Assembly: GCF_034009455.1 (NCBI RefSeq)
Contig: NZ_CP125380.1
Coordinates: 5,903,501-5,967,500 of the forward strand
Origin: Pseudomonas sp. P5_109
GTDB taxonomy: Bacteria; Pseudomonadota; Gammaproteobacteria; Pseudomonadales; Pseudomonadaceae
DNA length: 64,000 nucleotides
Reading direction: 5' to 3'
Position numbers and translations under genes: made by a program. The notes below the pieces were generated by a model. That model worked only from the letters and a program-made list of their open reading frames with translations. It had not been told where the DNA came from and searched no databases. Positions 18,897 to 28,925 of this stretch are shown one piece after another; positions within the stretch are counted from its first letter, which is position 1; each line of letters begins with the position of its first letter.

Positions 18897-19799
18897 TCAA
18901 AGGCGACCGGACAGATCGTCCAGAGCCGCGCGCAAATCCGTGAACTTAAAAGTGAAACCAGCCTGTAACAAACGCACCGGAGTAGCCCGTTGGCCGCCCA
19001 GCAACAACAGCGACAACTCGCCCAGCCCCACCTTCAATGCGAAGGCCGGCATCGGCATGAACGCCGGGCGATGCAGCACGCTGCCCAGCGTCTTGGCAAA
19101 CTCGCGGTTGCGCACCGGTTTGGGCGCGCACGCATTATAAGGACCGCTGGCCTCGTTGCGATGCAGAAGAAAATCAATCAGGGCGATTTGATCGTCGATA
19201 TGAATCCACGGCATCCACTGCCGGCCGTTGCCGATCGGCCCTCCCAGGCCCAGTTTGAACGGCAGTAACAGCCGCGACAAAAAACCGCCCTCGGCCGACA
19301 GCACCAACCCGGTCCGGATGAGAATGACACCAATACCCAGCGCTTCGGCCCGCTGCGCAGTCTCCTCCCAGGCGATGCATAACTGGCTGGCGAAGTCTTC
19401 GCTGATCGGCCCCGAATCTTCGGTCAGCTCACGTTCGCCGCCATCGCCATACCAGCCGACAGCCGAACCGGAAATCAACACCCGGGGTTTCTGCTCGCGA
19501 CTTTCGAGCCACGCCAGCAGCGTTTCGGTGAGGGTGATGCGGCTGCTCCACAACAAGGCTTTACGCTTGTGCGTCCAGGGTCGATCGGCAATCGGTGCTC
19601 CGGCAAGATTGATGACCGCATCCACAGGCTCCTGCCCCAGATCCTCCAGCCGGGCAATTCCACGCACCTGGGCACCACATATTTTCGCGACTTTTTCAGG
19701 CTTGCGACTCCAGACTGTCAGGCGATATCCCTGGCCCGACCAGTGCCGGCAAAGCTGACGTCCTATCAAACCAGTACCGCCGGTCAGCAATATGTGCAT
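18897..19799 (-). CDS. TIGR01777-family NAD-dependent epimerase (YfcH-like)
   Basis: A short-chain-dehydrogenase-fold protein of 300 residues. The nucleotide-binding motif is G-G-T-G-L-I-G at 7-13. It also has I-N-L-A-G-A-P-I-A and S-G-S-A-V-G-W-Y-G (the S and Y of the active site), and the DUF1731-type C-terminus. The family acts on unknown substrates. It stands divergent from the flavin oxidoreductase and upstream of hemH, an order I recall as conserved in Pseudomonas. Confidence 0.88.
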   Translation of the reverse strand: MHILLTGGTGLIGRQLCRHWSGQGYRLTVWSRKPEKVAKICGAQVRGIARLEDLGQEPVDAVINLAGAPIADRPWTHKRKALLWSSRITLTETLLAWLESREQKPRVLISGSAVGWYGDGGERELTEDSGPISEDFASQLCIAWEETAQRAEALGIGVILIRTGLVLSAEGGFLSRLLLPFKLGLGGPIGNGRQWMPWIHIDDQIALIDFLLHRNEASGPYNACAPKPVRNREFAKTLGSVLHRPAFMPMPAFALKVGLGELSLLLLGGQRATPVRLLQAGFTFKFTDLRAALDDLSGRL

Positions 19800-19920
19800 G
19801 ACTTCTTCCTCGCGTGGCGTTTTACCCTGTCCATTAGTCTATTTTTATAAGCAGGGATCTTTGGTATCGAGCAGGCTCTATGTTTAACAATAGGCCAAGC
19901 TGTCAGAACGAGAACGCTAA

Positions 19921-20982
<1,062 letters not shown>

Positions 20983-21052
20983 AGAGCATCAATCCGGGCA
21001 AATCGCTGCTGTCGTCATGGGCAGCAGCCGGTCAAAAACCTATACATAAAAG

Positions 21053-21114
21053 TTGACTTGTACAACTTCGAATCTATGATGAAGTTATCTTGTACAGACC
21101 AGATGGTTTGTACA
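21053..21114 (+). promoter_or_regulatory. Sigma-70 promoter with three TGTACA boxes before the DUF523-litR-phr genes
   Basis: TTGACT (21053-21058) and TATGAT (21075-21080) form a promoter with a 16-bp spacer. TGTACA occurs inside the spacer right after the -35 (21059-21064) and again at 21091-21096 and 21109-21114. This is the usual place for a MerR-family regulator or CarH/LitR repressor to bind. The genes downstream include a LitR-like protein and photolyase. Confidence 0.75.
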
Positions 21115-21136
21115 GGTTCAGATTCGAGGTGCTCCG

Positions 21137-22096
21137 ATGACCCACGCCCCCGCCAAACCGAAAATCGCCATCAGCGCCTGCCTGATGGGGCTCGACGTGC
21201 GCTACAACGGCGGGCACAAGGAGTCGCGACTGTGCAGCCGTACCCTCACCGATTACTTCGATTTCATCCCGGTCTGCCCGGAAGTGGCCATCGGCCTCGG
21301 CGTACCCCGCCAACCGATTCGGCTGGTGGCTGGTGCAGATCAACCCGAAGCCCTGGGCACCCTCGATCACAACCTTAACGTGACACAACCGCTGGCCACT
21401 TACGGCCGGGACATGGCAACGCATCTGGGGGATATTTGCGGCTATATCTTCATGCACAATTCCCCGTCCTGCGGCCTGGAGCGGGTCAAGGTCTACCACG
21501 CCAACGGCGCACGGGTTGAACGTGGCGGTCGCGGCATCTACGCCCAGGCCTTCTGCCTGCTGCGCCCGGACTTGCCGGTAGAAGAAGACGGCCGGCTCAA
21601 CGATCCGGTGCTGCGGGAAAACTTCCTCACCCGCGTGTTCGCCTACAGCGCCTGGCAGCAGCTACGCGAGGAGGGCCTGACCCGGCACGGTCTCACGGAC
21701 TTTCACTCGCGCTACAAATACCTGCTGATGGCCCACAACCCGGTGCAATACAGAACCCTGGGCCGCCTGCTGGGCAACATGGGCCATGCCGATCCAGAGG
21801 AGCTTGGCCCGCGCTATTTCAGTGAACTGATGTCGGCGCTGAAAAAATGCGCCACCCGCCGCACCCATACCAACGTCCTGCAACACCTCAGTGGCTACCT
21901 GAAACAGGCCATCAGCCGCGAAGACAAGCAGGAAGTGCAGCAAGTGATCAGCCAGTACCGCCTGGGCATCGTGCCGCTGGTGGTACCGCTGACGCTGCTC
22001 AAACATCACTTTCGCCAACACCCCGACCCGTACATCAAACAACAGGTTTACCTGCAACCGCACCCGGAAAATCTCAGTCTGCGAAACGCCATCTAA
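21137..22096 (+). CDS. DUF523-DUF1722 (YbgA-type) fusion protein
   Basis: A 319-residue two-domain protein. The N-terminal DUF523 (about 8-160) carries I-S-A-C-L-M-G-L-D-V-R-Y-N-G and H-N-S-P-S-C-G-L, with conserved Cys residues. The C-terminal DUF1722/YbgA domain (about 185-310) has the Y-K-Y-L-L-M-A-H-N core. E. coli YbgA lies next to its photolyase phr, and the same pairing is seen here, but the biochemical role is unknown. Its stop overlaps the start of the MerR gene (TAATG), which implies coupled translation. Confidence 0.88.
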   Translation: MTHAPAKPKIAISACLMGLDVRYNGGHKESRLCSRTLTDYFDFIPVCPEVAIGLGVPRQPIRLVAGADQPEALGTLDHNLNVTQPLATYGRDMATHLGDICGYIFMHNSPSCGLERVKVYHANGARVERGGRGIYAQAFCLLRPDLPVEEDGRLNDPVLRENFLTRVFAYSAWQQLREEGLTRHGLTDFHSRYKYLLMAHNPVQYRTLGRLLGNMGHADPEELGPRYFSELMSALKKCATRRTHTNVLQHLSGYLKQAISREDKQEVQQVISQYRLGIVPLVVPLTLLKHHFRQHPDPYIKQQVYLQPHPENLSLRNAI

Positions 22097-23037
22097 TGAA
22101 AAACACACTCGACACCAGCGCCCGCGAAGACCTCGGCGATGACTTTAAAAAGGCGCTGGATGAAGGCTGGCTACCGATCCGTGAAGTGGCGCGGCAAACC
22201 GGCGTCAATGCCGTGACCCTGCGCGCCTGGGAGCGCCGCTATGGTCTGATCGTGCCGCATCGCACGCCCAAGGGGCATCGGCTGTTCTCGGTCGAGCATG
22301 TACAACGCATCCAGGCGATCCTCACTTGGCTCAACCGTGGCGTTGCCGTCAGCCAGGTCAAGCAATTGCTCGACACACCGCAAGCCTTCAGCGAGTCCGT
22401 CGACAACGATTGGCACATCTTGCTGCAAACATTGCTGCAGGCGGTCAGCGGGCTGCAGGAGCGCGCCCTGGATGACAGCGTCAATCAAGCCATGGCGCTG
22501 TATCCGCCGCGCACCCTGTGCGAGCGATTGCTGATGCCCTTGCTGGCCACTCTGGAGCAACGCTGGCAAGGCCAGTTCGGAGCGCAGATGGAACGGGGCT
22601 TTTTTTGTGCCTGGCTACGCAGCAAATTCGGCGCACGTATCTACCATAACAATCGTCAGTTGCGCACCGCGCCGCTGCTGTTGATCAACCACTCGGACCT
22701 GCCCATGGAGCCGCATCTGTGGCTCACGGCCTGGTTGATCAGTAGCGCGGATTGCCCGGTGGAGGTCTTCGACGGGCCGCTGCCTGTCGGCGAACTGGCA
22801 TTGGCGGTGGAACTGCTGCAACCCCGCGGGGTTCTGCTGTACTCAAGCAAGGCCATGAACCTGGCGCAACTGGTGAAACTTTTCAAAGGTGTCAGTTGCC
22901 CAAAAATGATTGCCGGACCAACGGTATGCATCCACCAGACCGAGTTGTCCGCAAGTACTTCCGAGATCGCTGATTTGTACCTGGCCGAAGATCCGTTGTC
23001 GGCACACCAGGCACTCGTTCAGTGCGGGCTGATTTGA
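22096..23037 (+). CDS. MerR-family regulator, LitR/CarH-like with degenerate B12 domain
   Basis: A 313-residue transcription factor. The MerR winged helix is at about 25-93, with the L-R-A-W-E-R-R-Y-G-L signature of the CarH/LitR branch at 42-51. The C-terminal part keeps the layout of a cobalamin-binding photosensor but not all ligands. From my memory of Thermus CarH, the Trp is kept (Trp157), the E-H pair reads E-R (166-167), and the lower-ligand His in E-x-H is present (His207), but the following Gly is lost. This fits the class II LitR proteins of Pseudomonas, reported to control light-induced genes without the usual B12 chemistry. It overlaps its upstream gene by one base and abuts phr. 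Confidence 0.85.
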   Translation: MKNTLDTSAREDLGDDFKKALDEGWLPIREVARQTGVNAVTLRAWERRYGLIVPHRTPKGHRLFSVEHVQRIQAILTWLNRGVAVSQVKQLLDTPQAFSESVDNDWHILLQTLLQAVSGLQERALDDSVNQAMALYPPRTLCERLLMPLLATLEQRWQGQFGAQMERGFFCAWLRSKFGARIYHNNRQLRTAPLLLINHSDLPMEPHLWLTAWLISSADCPVEVFDGPLPVGELALAVELLQPRGVLLYSSKAMNLAQLVKLFKGVSCPKMIAGPTVCIHQTELSASTSEIADLYLAEDPLSAHQALVQCGLI

Positions 23038-24501
23038 ATGAATCGCGTGGATACCAAAATGCAATTGATCTGGCTGCGCAGCGACTTGCGTCTACATGAC
23101 AACACCGCCCTCTCGGCCGCCGCGGCTCGCGGCCCCTGCGCGGCGGTGTATCTGCTCAGCCCGGAACAATGGCTGGAACACGACGACGCGCCCTGCAAAG
23201 TGGACTTCTGGCTGCGTAACCTGCGCGCGTTGAGCCGCGAACTGGGTCAATTGAACATTCCGCTTCTGATCCGCCGGGCACCGCGCTGGGAGGACGCGCC
23301 AGGCGTACTGCTGGACCTGTGCCGGCAGTGGCAGGTCGACGCGCTGTACCTCAACGAGGAATACGGCATTCATGAATCCCGTCGCGATGCAGCGGTCACC
23401 CGGACGCTCGGGGCCGAAGGCATCGAGGTTCACCGCTACCTCGATCAATTGCTGTTCAAGCCCGGTAGTGTGCTGACCCGGACCGGCACTTACTTTCAGG
23501 TCTTCAGCCAGTTCCGCAAGGTCTGCTACGAACGACTGCACCACTCGCTGCCCAGCCTGGTCCGCGCACCGCAAAAACAAGCGCCGCTGAACATTGCCAG
23601 CGATGCGATCCCCGCAAGTATCGAGGGTTTCGCAACACCCGATGACAACCTGCGCAAGCTGTGGCCGGCGGGCGAAGCCGAAGCCCGGCATCGCCTCGAC
23701 CGTTTTGCCGATGCGCAGATCGATCACTATCAAGGCGAACGCGACTTCCCGGCAAAACCCGGCACCAGTCAGCTCTCGGCCTATCTGGCCGCCGGGGTGA
23801 TCTCTCCCCGTCAATGCCTGCACGCCGCGTTGAACAGCAATCAGGGCGAATTCGAAAGCGGCAACACCGGTGCCGTCACCTGGATCAACGAGCTGTTGTG
23901 GCGCGAGTTCTACAAACACATCCTGGTGGGCTACCCACGGGTGTCCCGGCACCGCGCGTTTCGCCCGGAAACCGAAGCACTGGCCTGGCGCGATGCCCCC
24001 GAAGAACTGGCCGCCTGGCAACAGGCGCGCACCGGCTTGCCGATCATCGACGCCGCCATGCGCCAACTGCTGGCAACCGGCTGGATGCACAACCGCCTGC
24101 GCATGGTGGTGGCGATGTTCCTGACTAAAAACCTGCTGATCGACTGGCGCGAAGGCGAACGCTTTTTCATGCGCCACCTGATCGATGGCGACCTGGCGGC
24201 CAACAACGGTGGCTGGCAGTGGAGTTCCTCCACCGGCACCGACTCGGCGCCTTACTTCCGGATTTTCAACCCGTTGAGCCAGTCGGAAAAATTCGATCCC
24301 GACGGCATATTCATCAAACACTGGCTGCCGGAGCTGGCAGGGCTGAACAAAAAAGACCTGCACAACCCGGCCAATCTCGGCGGCCTGTTCGGTGTGGTGG
24401 ATTACCCCTCACCGATCGTCGATTTGAGTAGCTCGCGTGCGCGCGCGTTGACGGCATTCAAAAACCTGCCCTCGCGGCAATACGCCGCCGTCGGGTCATG
24501 A
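23038..24501 (+). CDS. phrB: Deoxyribodipyrimidine photolyase
   Basis: Uses blue light to split cyclobutane pyrimidine dimers in DNA, with FAD and an antenna cofactor. The N-terminal antenna domain begins L-I-W-L-R-S-D-L-R-L-H-D. The FAD domain has W-I-N-E-L-L-W-R-E-F-Y and the W-M-H-N-R-L-R-M-V-V-A and D-G-D-L-A-A-N-N-G-G-W-Q-W blocks. The ATG at 23038 directly follows the MerR stop. The in-frame ATG at 23059 gives the more usual N-terminus M-Q-L-I-W-L-R, and I cannot decide between them. Its stop overlaps the start of the next small ORF. Confidence 0.96.
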   Translation: MNRVDTKMQLIWLRSDLRLHDNTALSAAAARGPCAAVYLLSPEQWLEHDDAPCKVDFWLRNLRALSRELGQLNIPLLIRRAPRWEDAPGVLLDLCRQWQVDALYLNEEYGIHESRRDAAVTRTLGAEGIEVHRYLDQLLFKPGSVLTRTGTYFQVFSQFRKVCYERLHHSLPSLVRAPQKQAPLNIASDAIPASIEGFATPDDNLRKLWPAGEAEARHRLDRFADAQIDHYQGERDFPAKPGTSQLSAYLAAGVISPRQCLHAALNSNQGEFESGNTGAVTWINELLWREFYKHILVGYPRVSRHRAFRPETEALAWRDAPEELAAWQQARTGLPIIDAAMRQLLATGWMHNRLRMVVAMFLTKNLLIDWREGERFFMRHLIDGDLAANNGGWQWSSSTGTDSAPYFRIFNPLSQSEKFDPDGIFIKHWLPELAGLNKKDLHNPANLGGLFGVVDYPSPIVDLSSSRARALTAFKNLPSRQYAAVGS

Positions 24502-24602
24502 GTTATCGCCACCGGGATCACCTCGATGCCGGGGCTCTGCTTTATGAACATTTACCCATGTTGGGCCCGGTCGTTGCCCGGCTGAAAAGGAGATTTGAAT
24601 GA
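24498..24602 (+). CDS. 34-residue small ORF coupled to phrB and the SDR gene
   Basis: ATG at 24498 overlaps the phrB stop as ATGA. The frame reads M-S-Y-R-H-R-D-H-L-D-A-G-A and ends in L-K-R-R-F-E. Its TGA (24600-24602) overlaps the SDR start codon, again as ATGA. This double overlap fills the 97-bp gap between phrB and the SDR gene. The peptide is basic with an amphipathic leucine-rich centre. It has no strong Shine-Dalgarno of its own, so it would depend on translation of phrB. No family is recognised. Confidence 0.45.
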   Translation: MSYRHRDHLDAGALLYEHLPMLGPVVARLKRRFE

Positions 24603-25381
24603 GTCGTACACCCGCACGACGATACTGGCTGACCGGCGCCAGCAGTGGCATCGGAGCCGCCCTGGCCGAAGAAATCCTGAAAACCGGCGCGCACCTGGCG
24701 GTCAGTTCACGCACGGTGGCACCACTGAAGGACTTGTCGCTACGTTATCCGGGACAGGTGCTGGTGGTCGCCGGCGACCTGACCAACAGCCAGACCGTGC
24801 GTGAGATCGGCGAGCAGATTGCCGAGGACTGGGGCTCGCTGGACACCGTGATACTCAACGCAGGCACCAGTGAGTACGTGGATGCCAAACAGTTCGACGC
24901 GTCGATTGTCGAGCATGTGGTGCGCACTAACCTGTTGGCCAGCAGCTATTGCATCGAAGCCGCCTTGCCCTTGCTGCGGGCCGGCACCGCACCGCATATG
25001 GTGGCCATGGCCAGTACGGTGACTTACCTGCCGCTGCCCAAGGCAGAAGCGTACGGCACCGCGAAGGCCGGGCTGCGTTATCTGCTCGAATCCCTGCGCA
25101 TCGACCTGGCCCCGGAAGGCATAGAACTCACGGTGATCAGCCCCGGCTTTGTCGAAACGCCGCTGACGGAGAAAAACGACTTCTCCATGCCATTGAGCTG
25201 GCCGGTGGAAAAAGCCGCACGGCACATCTTCGAAAAACTCAGGGAACGCCCGCTGGAAATCGTTTTCCCGGCAGCGTTCATGGCTGCCCTCTGGCCGCTC
25301 TCCAAACGGCCGAACCGAGTGAAACTTGAGATCGGCAAACGCGTGTCGCGCAGCCAGCCACCGATCAAGGATCAACCCTGA
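24599..25381 (+). CDS. Short-chain dehydrogenase/reductase
   Basis: A 260-residue classical SDR with T-G-A-S-S-G-I-G at about 12-19, an N-A-G-T motif, Ser139 (M-A-S-T-V) and the catalytic pair Tyr152/Lys156 (Y-G-T-A-K). The substrate is unknown. AAAAGGAG precedes the ATG at good distance. It is the last gene of the photolyase cluster; its coupling to the small ORF suggests it shares the light-responsive transcript. Confidence 0.9.
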   Translation: MSRTPARRYWLTGASSGIGAALAEEILKTGAHLAVSSRTVAPLKDLSLRYPGQVLVVAGDLTNSQTVREIGEQIAEDWGSLDTVILNAGTSEYVDAKQFDASIVEHVVRTNLLASSYCIEAALPLLRAGTAPHMVAMASTVTYLPLPKAEAYGTAKAGLRYLLESLRIDLAPEGIELTVISPGFVETPLTEKNDFSMPLSWPVEKAARHIFEKLRERPLEIVFPAAFMAALWPLSKRPNRVKLEIGKRVSRSQPPIKDQP

Positions 25382-25480
25382 AAGTCGCCAGCATCGGCGG
25401 CGGCATCCCTGACGCTCCGATACGTGAGCGTCCGTCAGACCTTTCACACAGCACCCGGTGACTGCCTTACACTGCGCGCC

Positions 25481-25786
25481 ATGAAAACCATCCCCCTTAC
25501 GCAAATCGCGGAGCCCGCGGTCACGTGCTCGACCTGCGCAGCCTGCTGCTGTCAGCTTGAAGTCATGCTGATCACCGACACGGGTGTGCCTGAACGGTTC
25601 ATCGATACCGATGACTGGGGCGGGGAAGTCATGCTGCGCCTGGATGACGGCTGGTGTGCCGCACTGGATCGCAACACGATGATGTGCACCATCTACGAAA
25701 AACGCCCGCTGATCTGCCGGGAATTCGAGATGGGCGCACCGGAGTGCATCGACGAACGCCAGGGAATTTCGACGGCGTATCGCTGA
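25481..25786 (+). CDS. YkgJ-family cysteine-cluster protein
   Basis: A 101-residue protein rich in Cys. It has C-S-T-C-A-A-C-C-C near the N-terminus, a C-T-I-Y-x(3)-R-P-L-I-C-R-E-F block and a late A-P-E-C. This matches the YkgJ/CxxCxxCC family, thought to bind zinc or an iron-sulfur cluster; its function is unknown. I chose the ATG at 25481 because the Cys-rich domain starts soon after it, while upstream codons look non-coding. Confidence 0.85.
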   Translation: MKTIPLTQIAEPAVTCSTCAACCCQLEVMLITDTGVPERFIDTDDWGGEVMLRLDDGWCAALDRNTMMCTIYEKRPLICREFEMGAPECIDERQGISTAYR

Positions 25787-25810
25787 TTTCAGAATCACCC
25801 AGGAACAAAC

Positions 25811-25900
25811 GTGGTAGCGGGCTTGCTCGCGAAGGCGGCGTGTCAGTCAACAGGGATGTTGAATGTTCCACCGCTTTCGTGAGCAAGCCCGCCCCCCACA
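25811..25900. repeat. REP pair, family A, degenerate
   Basis: Arms near GTGGTAGCGGGCTTGCTCGC and CGTGAGCAAGCCCGCCCCCC differ at a few positions from the family A consensus. The pair lies between the convergent YkgJ and pagL genes. Confidence 0.75.
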
Positions 25901-25918
25901 TTGGTGTGTATTCAGCAG

Positions 25919-26437
25919 TTACAACGGCAACGTGTAATGCAGCGAGTAGCTTTCTACGCCGTCGTTGGAACTGGCGAGGCCGGCGTTGGAATAGTGCGTC
26001 GCGCGGATCCCGACCTCATGGCCGCCATTGAAGCGCAGGCCAAAACCGAAACGGTCTTCGAACTGGAAAGCACCGCCGATGTTGTTGTCTTCGAGTCGGG
26101 TATTGGAGAACACCGCCACGCCGATGCCTGCTTCAACGTACGGTTTGACGTTCTGGCCGGCGAATTCATAAACGAACACCGGGGAGAACGACAGGCTGTT
26201 GTTGCTCGAAGTCTTGTCACCTTCCCAGTAGGTGTAGGCGCCGCTCCAGTAGCCGGTCAGACGACCCACGTCACTCTGCCACCAGCTCTGGTCCCAATCG
26301 AATTGCATGCCCAGTCGATATGTCATGGTCGAATCGCTGGTCTGACCAACCGCGAACTCCACACCTGCCGCCTGCGCAGTAAAGGTGTGCCCCATTAATG
26401 CGGCCGCAATCGCGGCCAAGCAGAATAGTCGCTTCAC
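25919..26437 (-). CDS. pagL: Lipid A 3-O-deacylase
   Basis: An outer-membrane beta-barrel enzyme that removes the 3-O acyl chain from lipid A. The 172 residues comprise a signal peptide ending in T-A-Q-A and a small barrel. The catalytic His and Ser sit in G-I-R-A-T-H-Y-S-N-A-G, and the acid is probably the Glu in G-V-E-S-Y-S. The start is a GTG at 26437 preceded by AAGGAAG on the minus strand; no ATG fits the signal peptide. It follows the phr cluster, as in P. aeruginosa from memory. Confidence 0.9.
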   Translation of the reverse strand: MKRLFCLAAIAAALMGHTFTAQAAGVEFAVGQTSDSTMTYRLGMQFDWDQSWWQSDVGRLTGYWSGAYTYWEGDKTSSNNSLSFSPVFVYEFAGQNVKPYVEAGIGVAVFSNTRLEDNNIGGAFQFEDRFGFGLRFNGGHEVGIRATHYSNAGLASSNDGVESYSLHYTLPL

Positions 26438-26561
26438 TAGAAACTTCCTTTTCCGAACGATTTCGTATGGTTTTTTTGTTACCAAGCCCTGCGAAACTAT
26501 AGAAGTCAGCGATTTATCAGAAGTTCACTCCGATTTTTCGTACTCCCCCCCGGACAGGCTT

Positions 26562-27353
26562 CTACCTGTTGAAGCTTCGCACAACGCCAGCGGTATTCCA
26601 CAGTATCGGCAAGATATTTCTGAAATGAAGCGGATCGGCACTGGTCCAGAACTGCGCTTCACGGGCCGGCCCCTCGGCGAGCAGCTCGCCTTCGGCCAAA
26701 AGCCGCTGGAGTTGCCGCGCGACGGCGGCACCGGTGTCGATCAGGCTGATGTTCTCGGGGATCATCTGCCGCAGCATCGGCTTGAGAAAGGGGTAATGGG
26801 TGCAACCGAGAATGATCGTGTCGGCGCCAGCCGCCAGCAATGGCTCGACATATCCGGCCAGCAACTGACGCAAGGCGGGACTGTGCAGGTCGCCGTTTTC
26901 AATCAGCTCAACCAGCCCCGGACAAGGCTGGGTGATGACCCGCACATCGGTGGCAAACCGATCAAGCAACGCGGCGAACTTGGCGCTCTGCAAGGTGCCG
27001 GTGGTGGCCAGCACCCCCACCACGCCGCTGCGGGTGGCGGCGGCGGCAGGCTTGACCGCCGGCTCCATGCCGACGATGGGCCATTCTGGATAGTCGCGAC
27101 GCAAGTCGGCGACGCCAGCCACCGTGGCCGTGTTGCAGGCGAGCACCAGGGCCTTGGCGCCCTGCTGCTGAAAGAAGTCGGCCATCACGCTGCAACGCTG
27201 CTGGATAAACTCCGGGGTTTTCTCGCCATAGGGAACATTCCCGCAATCGGCGACATACAACAGAGATTCATTGGGCAGCAAACGCTGGATCTCGGCCAGT
27301 ACCGAGAGCCCGCCGACACCGGAGTCGAACACGCCAATCGGCGCTTCACGCAT
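26562..27353 (-). CDS. murI: Glutamate racemase
   Basis: Makes D-glutamate for peptidoglycan. The 263 residues start [12 protein letters not shown]. The two catalytic cysteines lie in A-C-N-T-A-T (about 70) and L-G-C-T-H-Y-P-F-L (about 181). The ATG at 27353 gives the standard N-terminus. Its start overlaps the end of moeB by 8 bp, making it the last gene of the hemA-prfA-prmC-moeB-murI operon. Confidence 0.96.
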   Translation of the reverse strand: MREAPIGVFDSGVGGLSVLAEIQRLLPNESLLYVADCGNVPYGEKTPEFIQQRCSVMADFFQQQGAKALVLACNTATVAGVADLRRDYPEWPIVGMEPAVKPAAAATRSGVVGVLATTGTLQSAKFAALLDRFATDVRVITQPCPGLVELIENGDLHSPALRQLLAGYVEPLLAAGADTIILGCTHYPFLKPMLRQMIPENISLIDTGAAVARQLQRLLAEGELLAEGPAREAQFWTSADPLHFRNILPILWNTAGVVRSFNR

Positions 27354-28101
27354 TTTTTGACCCACAGACGCTGCAACCCGGATCGCGCTTGACCCGCAAC
27401 TCACGGAAGCGTGTACCCAAGGCGTCGATCAACAGCAGGCGCCCCACCAGCGGCTCACCGAATCCGGCCAGCAACTTCAGCGCTTCAAGCGCTTGCAGAC
27501 TGCCGACCAACCCCACCAGCGGCCCGACCACGCCGGCCTCGCTACAGGTCAGTTCGGCTTCGCTGCCGTGCCCATATAAACAGTGGTAGCACGGGCTCTC
27601 TGGGCGACGCGGATCGAACACCGACAGTTGCCCTTCAAGGCGAATCGCTGCGCCGCTGACCAAGGGTTTGCCGGACGCCACACAAGCGGCATTAACCGCT
27701 TCACGGGTGGAGAAATTGTCGGAGCAATCGAGCACCAGATCCACCCCGGTCACCACGGCGGCCAGGGAATCTTCGTCCAGCGCCGCACGATGGGCGATCA
27801 GTTGAATTTCAGGATTGATCGCGCTCAGGCGCTTGAGCGCCGAATCGACCTTGGTCATGCCGACGCTGTCGGTGTCGTGAATGATCTGGCGTTGCAGGTT
27901 GGTCAGGTCGACGGTGTCGAAGTCCGCCAGATGCAATTGGCCAACACCGGCGGCGGCGAGGTACAGCGCCACCGGCGCGCCGAGGCCACCGAGACCGACG
28001 ATCAATACGCGACTCTCCTTGAGCCGCAACTGACCGTCGATATCGATGTGTTGCAGCAGAATCTGCCGGCTGTAACGCAGCAACTCCTGATCATTCAGCA
28101 C
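27346..28101 (-). CDS. moeB: Molybdopterin-synthase adenylyltransferase
   Basis: Adenylates the C-terminus of MoaD in molybdenum cofactor synthesis. The 251 residues show the ThiF-fold nucleotide loop G-L-G-G-L-G-A-P-V near 37, and D-C-S-D-N-F with the catalytic Asp near 130. Two zinc-binding C-x-x-C pairs are present (C-Y-H-C and C-S-V-C-G). It overlaps prmC by 7 bp upstream and murI by 8 bp downstream, so translation is probably coupled. Confidence 0.95.
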   Translation of the reverse strand: MLNDQELLRYSRQILLQHIDIDGQLRLKESRVLIVGLGGLGAPVALYLAAAGVGQLHLADFDTVDLTNLQRQIIHDTDSVGMTKVDSALKRLSAINPEIQLIAHRAALDEDSLAAVVTGVDLVLDCSDNFSTREAVNAACVASGKPLVSGAAIRLEGQLSVFDPRRPESPCYHCLYGHGSEAELTCSEAGVVGPLVGLVGSLQALEALKLLAGFGEPLVGRLLLIDALGTRFRELRVKRDPGCSVCGSKNA

Positions 28102-28925
28102 GGCAGGCGCCCCAGACTGATGCGTTGATGACCGCCCAGATCGGTGCGGCTGTGGACTTCCTCAAAACCACGGGTCAGCAGTAAATCGCGAACTGCCCCG
28201 GCCTGATCATAGCCATGTTCGAGCATCAGCCAACCGCCTGCGTGCAGATGGTCTGGCGCCTGGGCGACGATCAGGCGCAGATCGTCGAGCCCGTCGACGC
28301 CGGCCACCAGGGCGCTGGCCGGCTCGAAGCGCACATCGCCCTCGACCAGATGCGGATCGGCCGCTGCGATATACGGCGGGTTGCTGATGATCAGTTGAAA
28401 ACGCTGACCTTCCAGGGCGCTGAACCAATGGCTGCTCAGTACATGGGCGTTGTTCAGGTGCAGGCGCTGGCGATTGCGCTCGGCCAGGGCCACGGCTTCC
28501 AGCACTCGATCCACCGCAGTGACGCTCCACGCCGGACGCTCGCTGGCCAACGCCAGGGCAATCGCACCGCTGCCGGTGCCGAGGTCGAGCACCTTGGCCG
28601 GGGTGGCCGGCAACAATTCCAGCGCAGCCTCCACCAGCAGTTCGGTGTCGGGGCGCGGGATCAGCGTGTGCGGTGCCACTTCCAGATCCAGCTTCCAGAA
28701 ACCCTGCTGGCCGAGTATGTAGGCCACCGGCTCACCGCCGCGGCGGCGCTGCAAATACTCGGCGAACGTCAGCGCCGCGTCGCTCGGCACGATGCGTTCC
28801 GGCCAGGTGTGCAGGAAGCTGCGGGACTTGCCCAACGCCGCCGCCAGCAGCAATTCGGCATCCAGACGCGCCGTCGGCGAGTCGGGTAGATCGGCGGCAC
28901 GCAACAAACTGGCAATGATCGTCAT
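28095..28925 (-). CDS. prmC: Peptide chain release factor N5-glutamine methyltransferase
   Basis: Methylates the Gln of the GGQ motif in release factors RF1 and RF2. The 276-residue protein has the N-terminal helical domain, the SAM loop L-D-L-G-T-G-S-G-A-I near 115-124, and the N-P-P-Y motif near 182. It lies directly after prfA, which encodes its substrate, with no gap between them. Confidence 0.96.
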   Translation of the reverse strand: MTIIASLLRAADLPDSPTARLDAELLLAAALGKSRSFLHTWPERIVPSDAALTFAEYLQRRRGGEPVAYILGQQGFWKLDLEVAPHTLIPRPDTELLVEAALELLPATPAKVLDLGTGSGAIALALASERPAWSVTAVDRVLEAVALAERNRQRLHLNNAHVLSSHWFSALEGQRFQLIISNPPYIAAADPHLVEGDVRFEPASALVAGVDGLDDLRLIVAQAPDHLHAGGWLMLEHGYDQAGAVRDLLLTRGFEEVHSRTDLGGHQRISLGRLPC

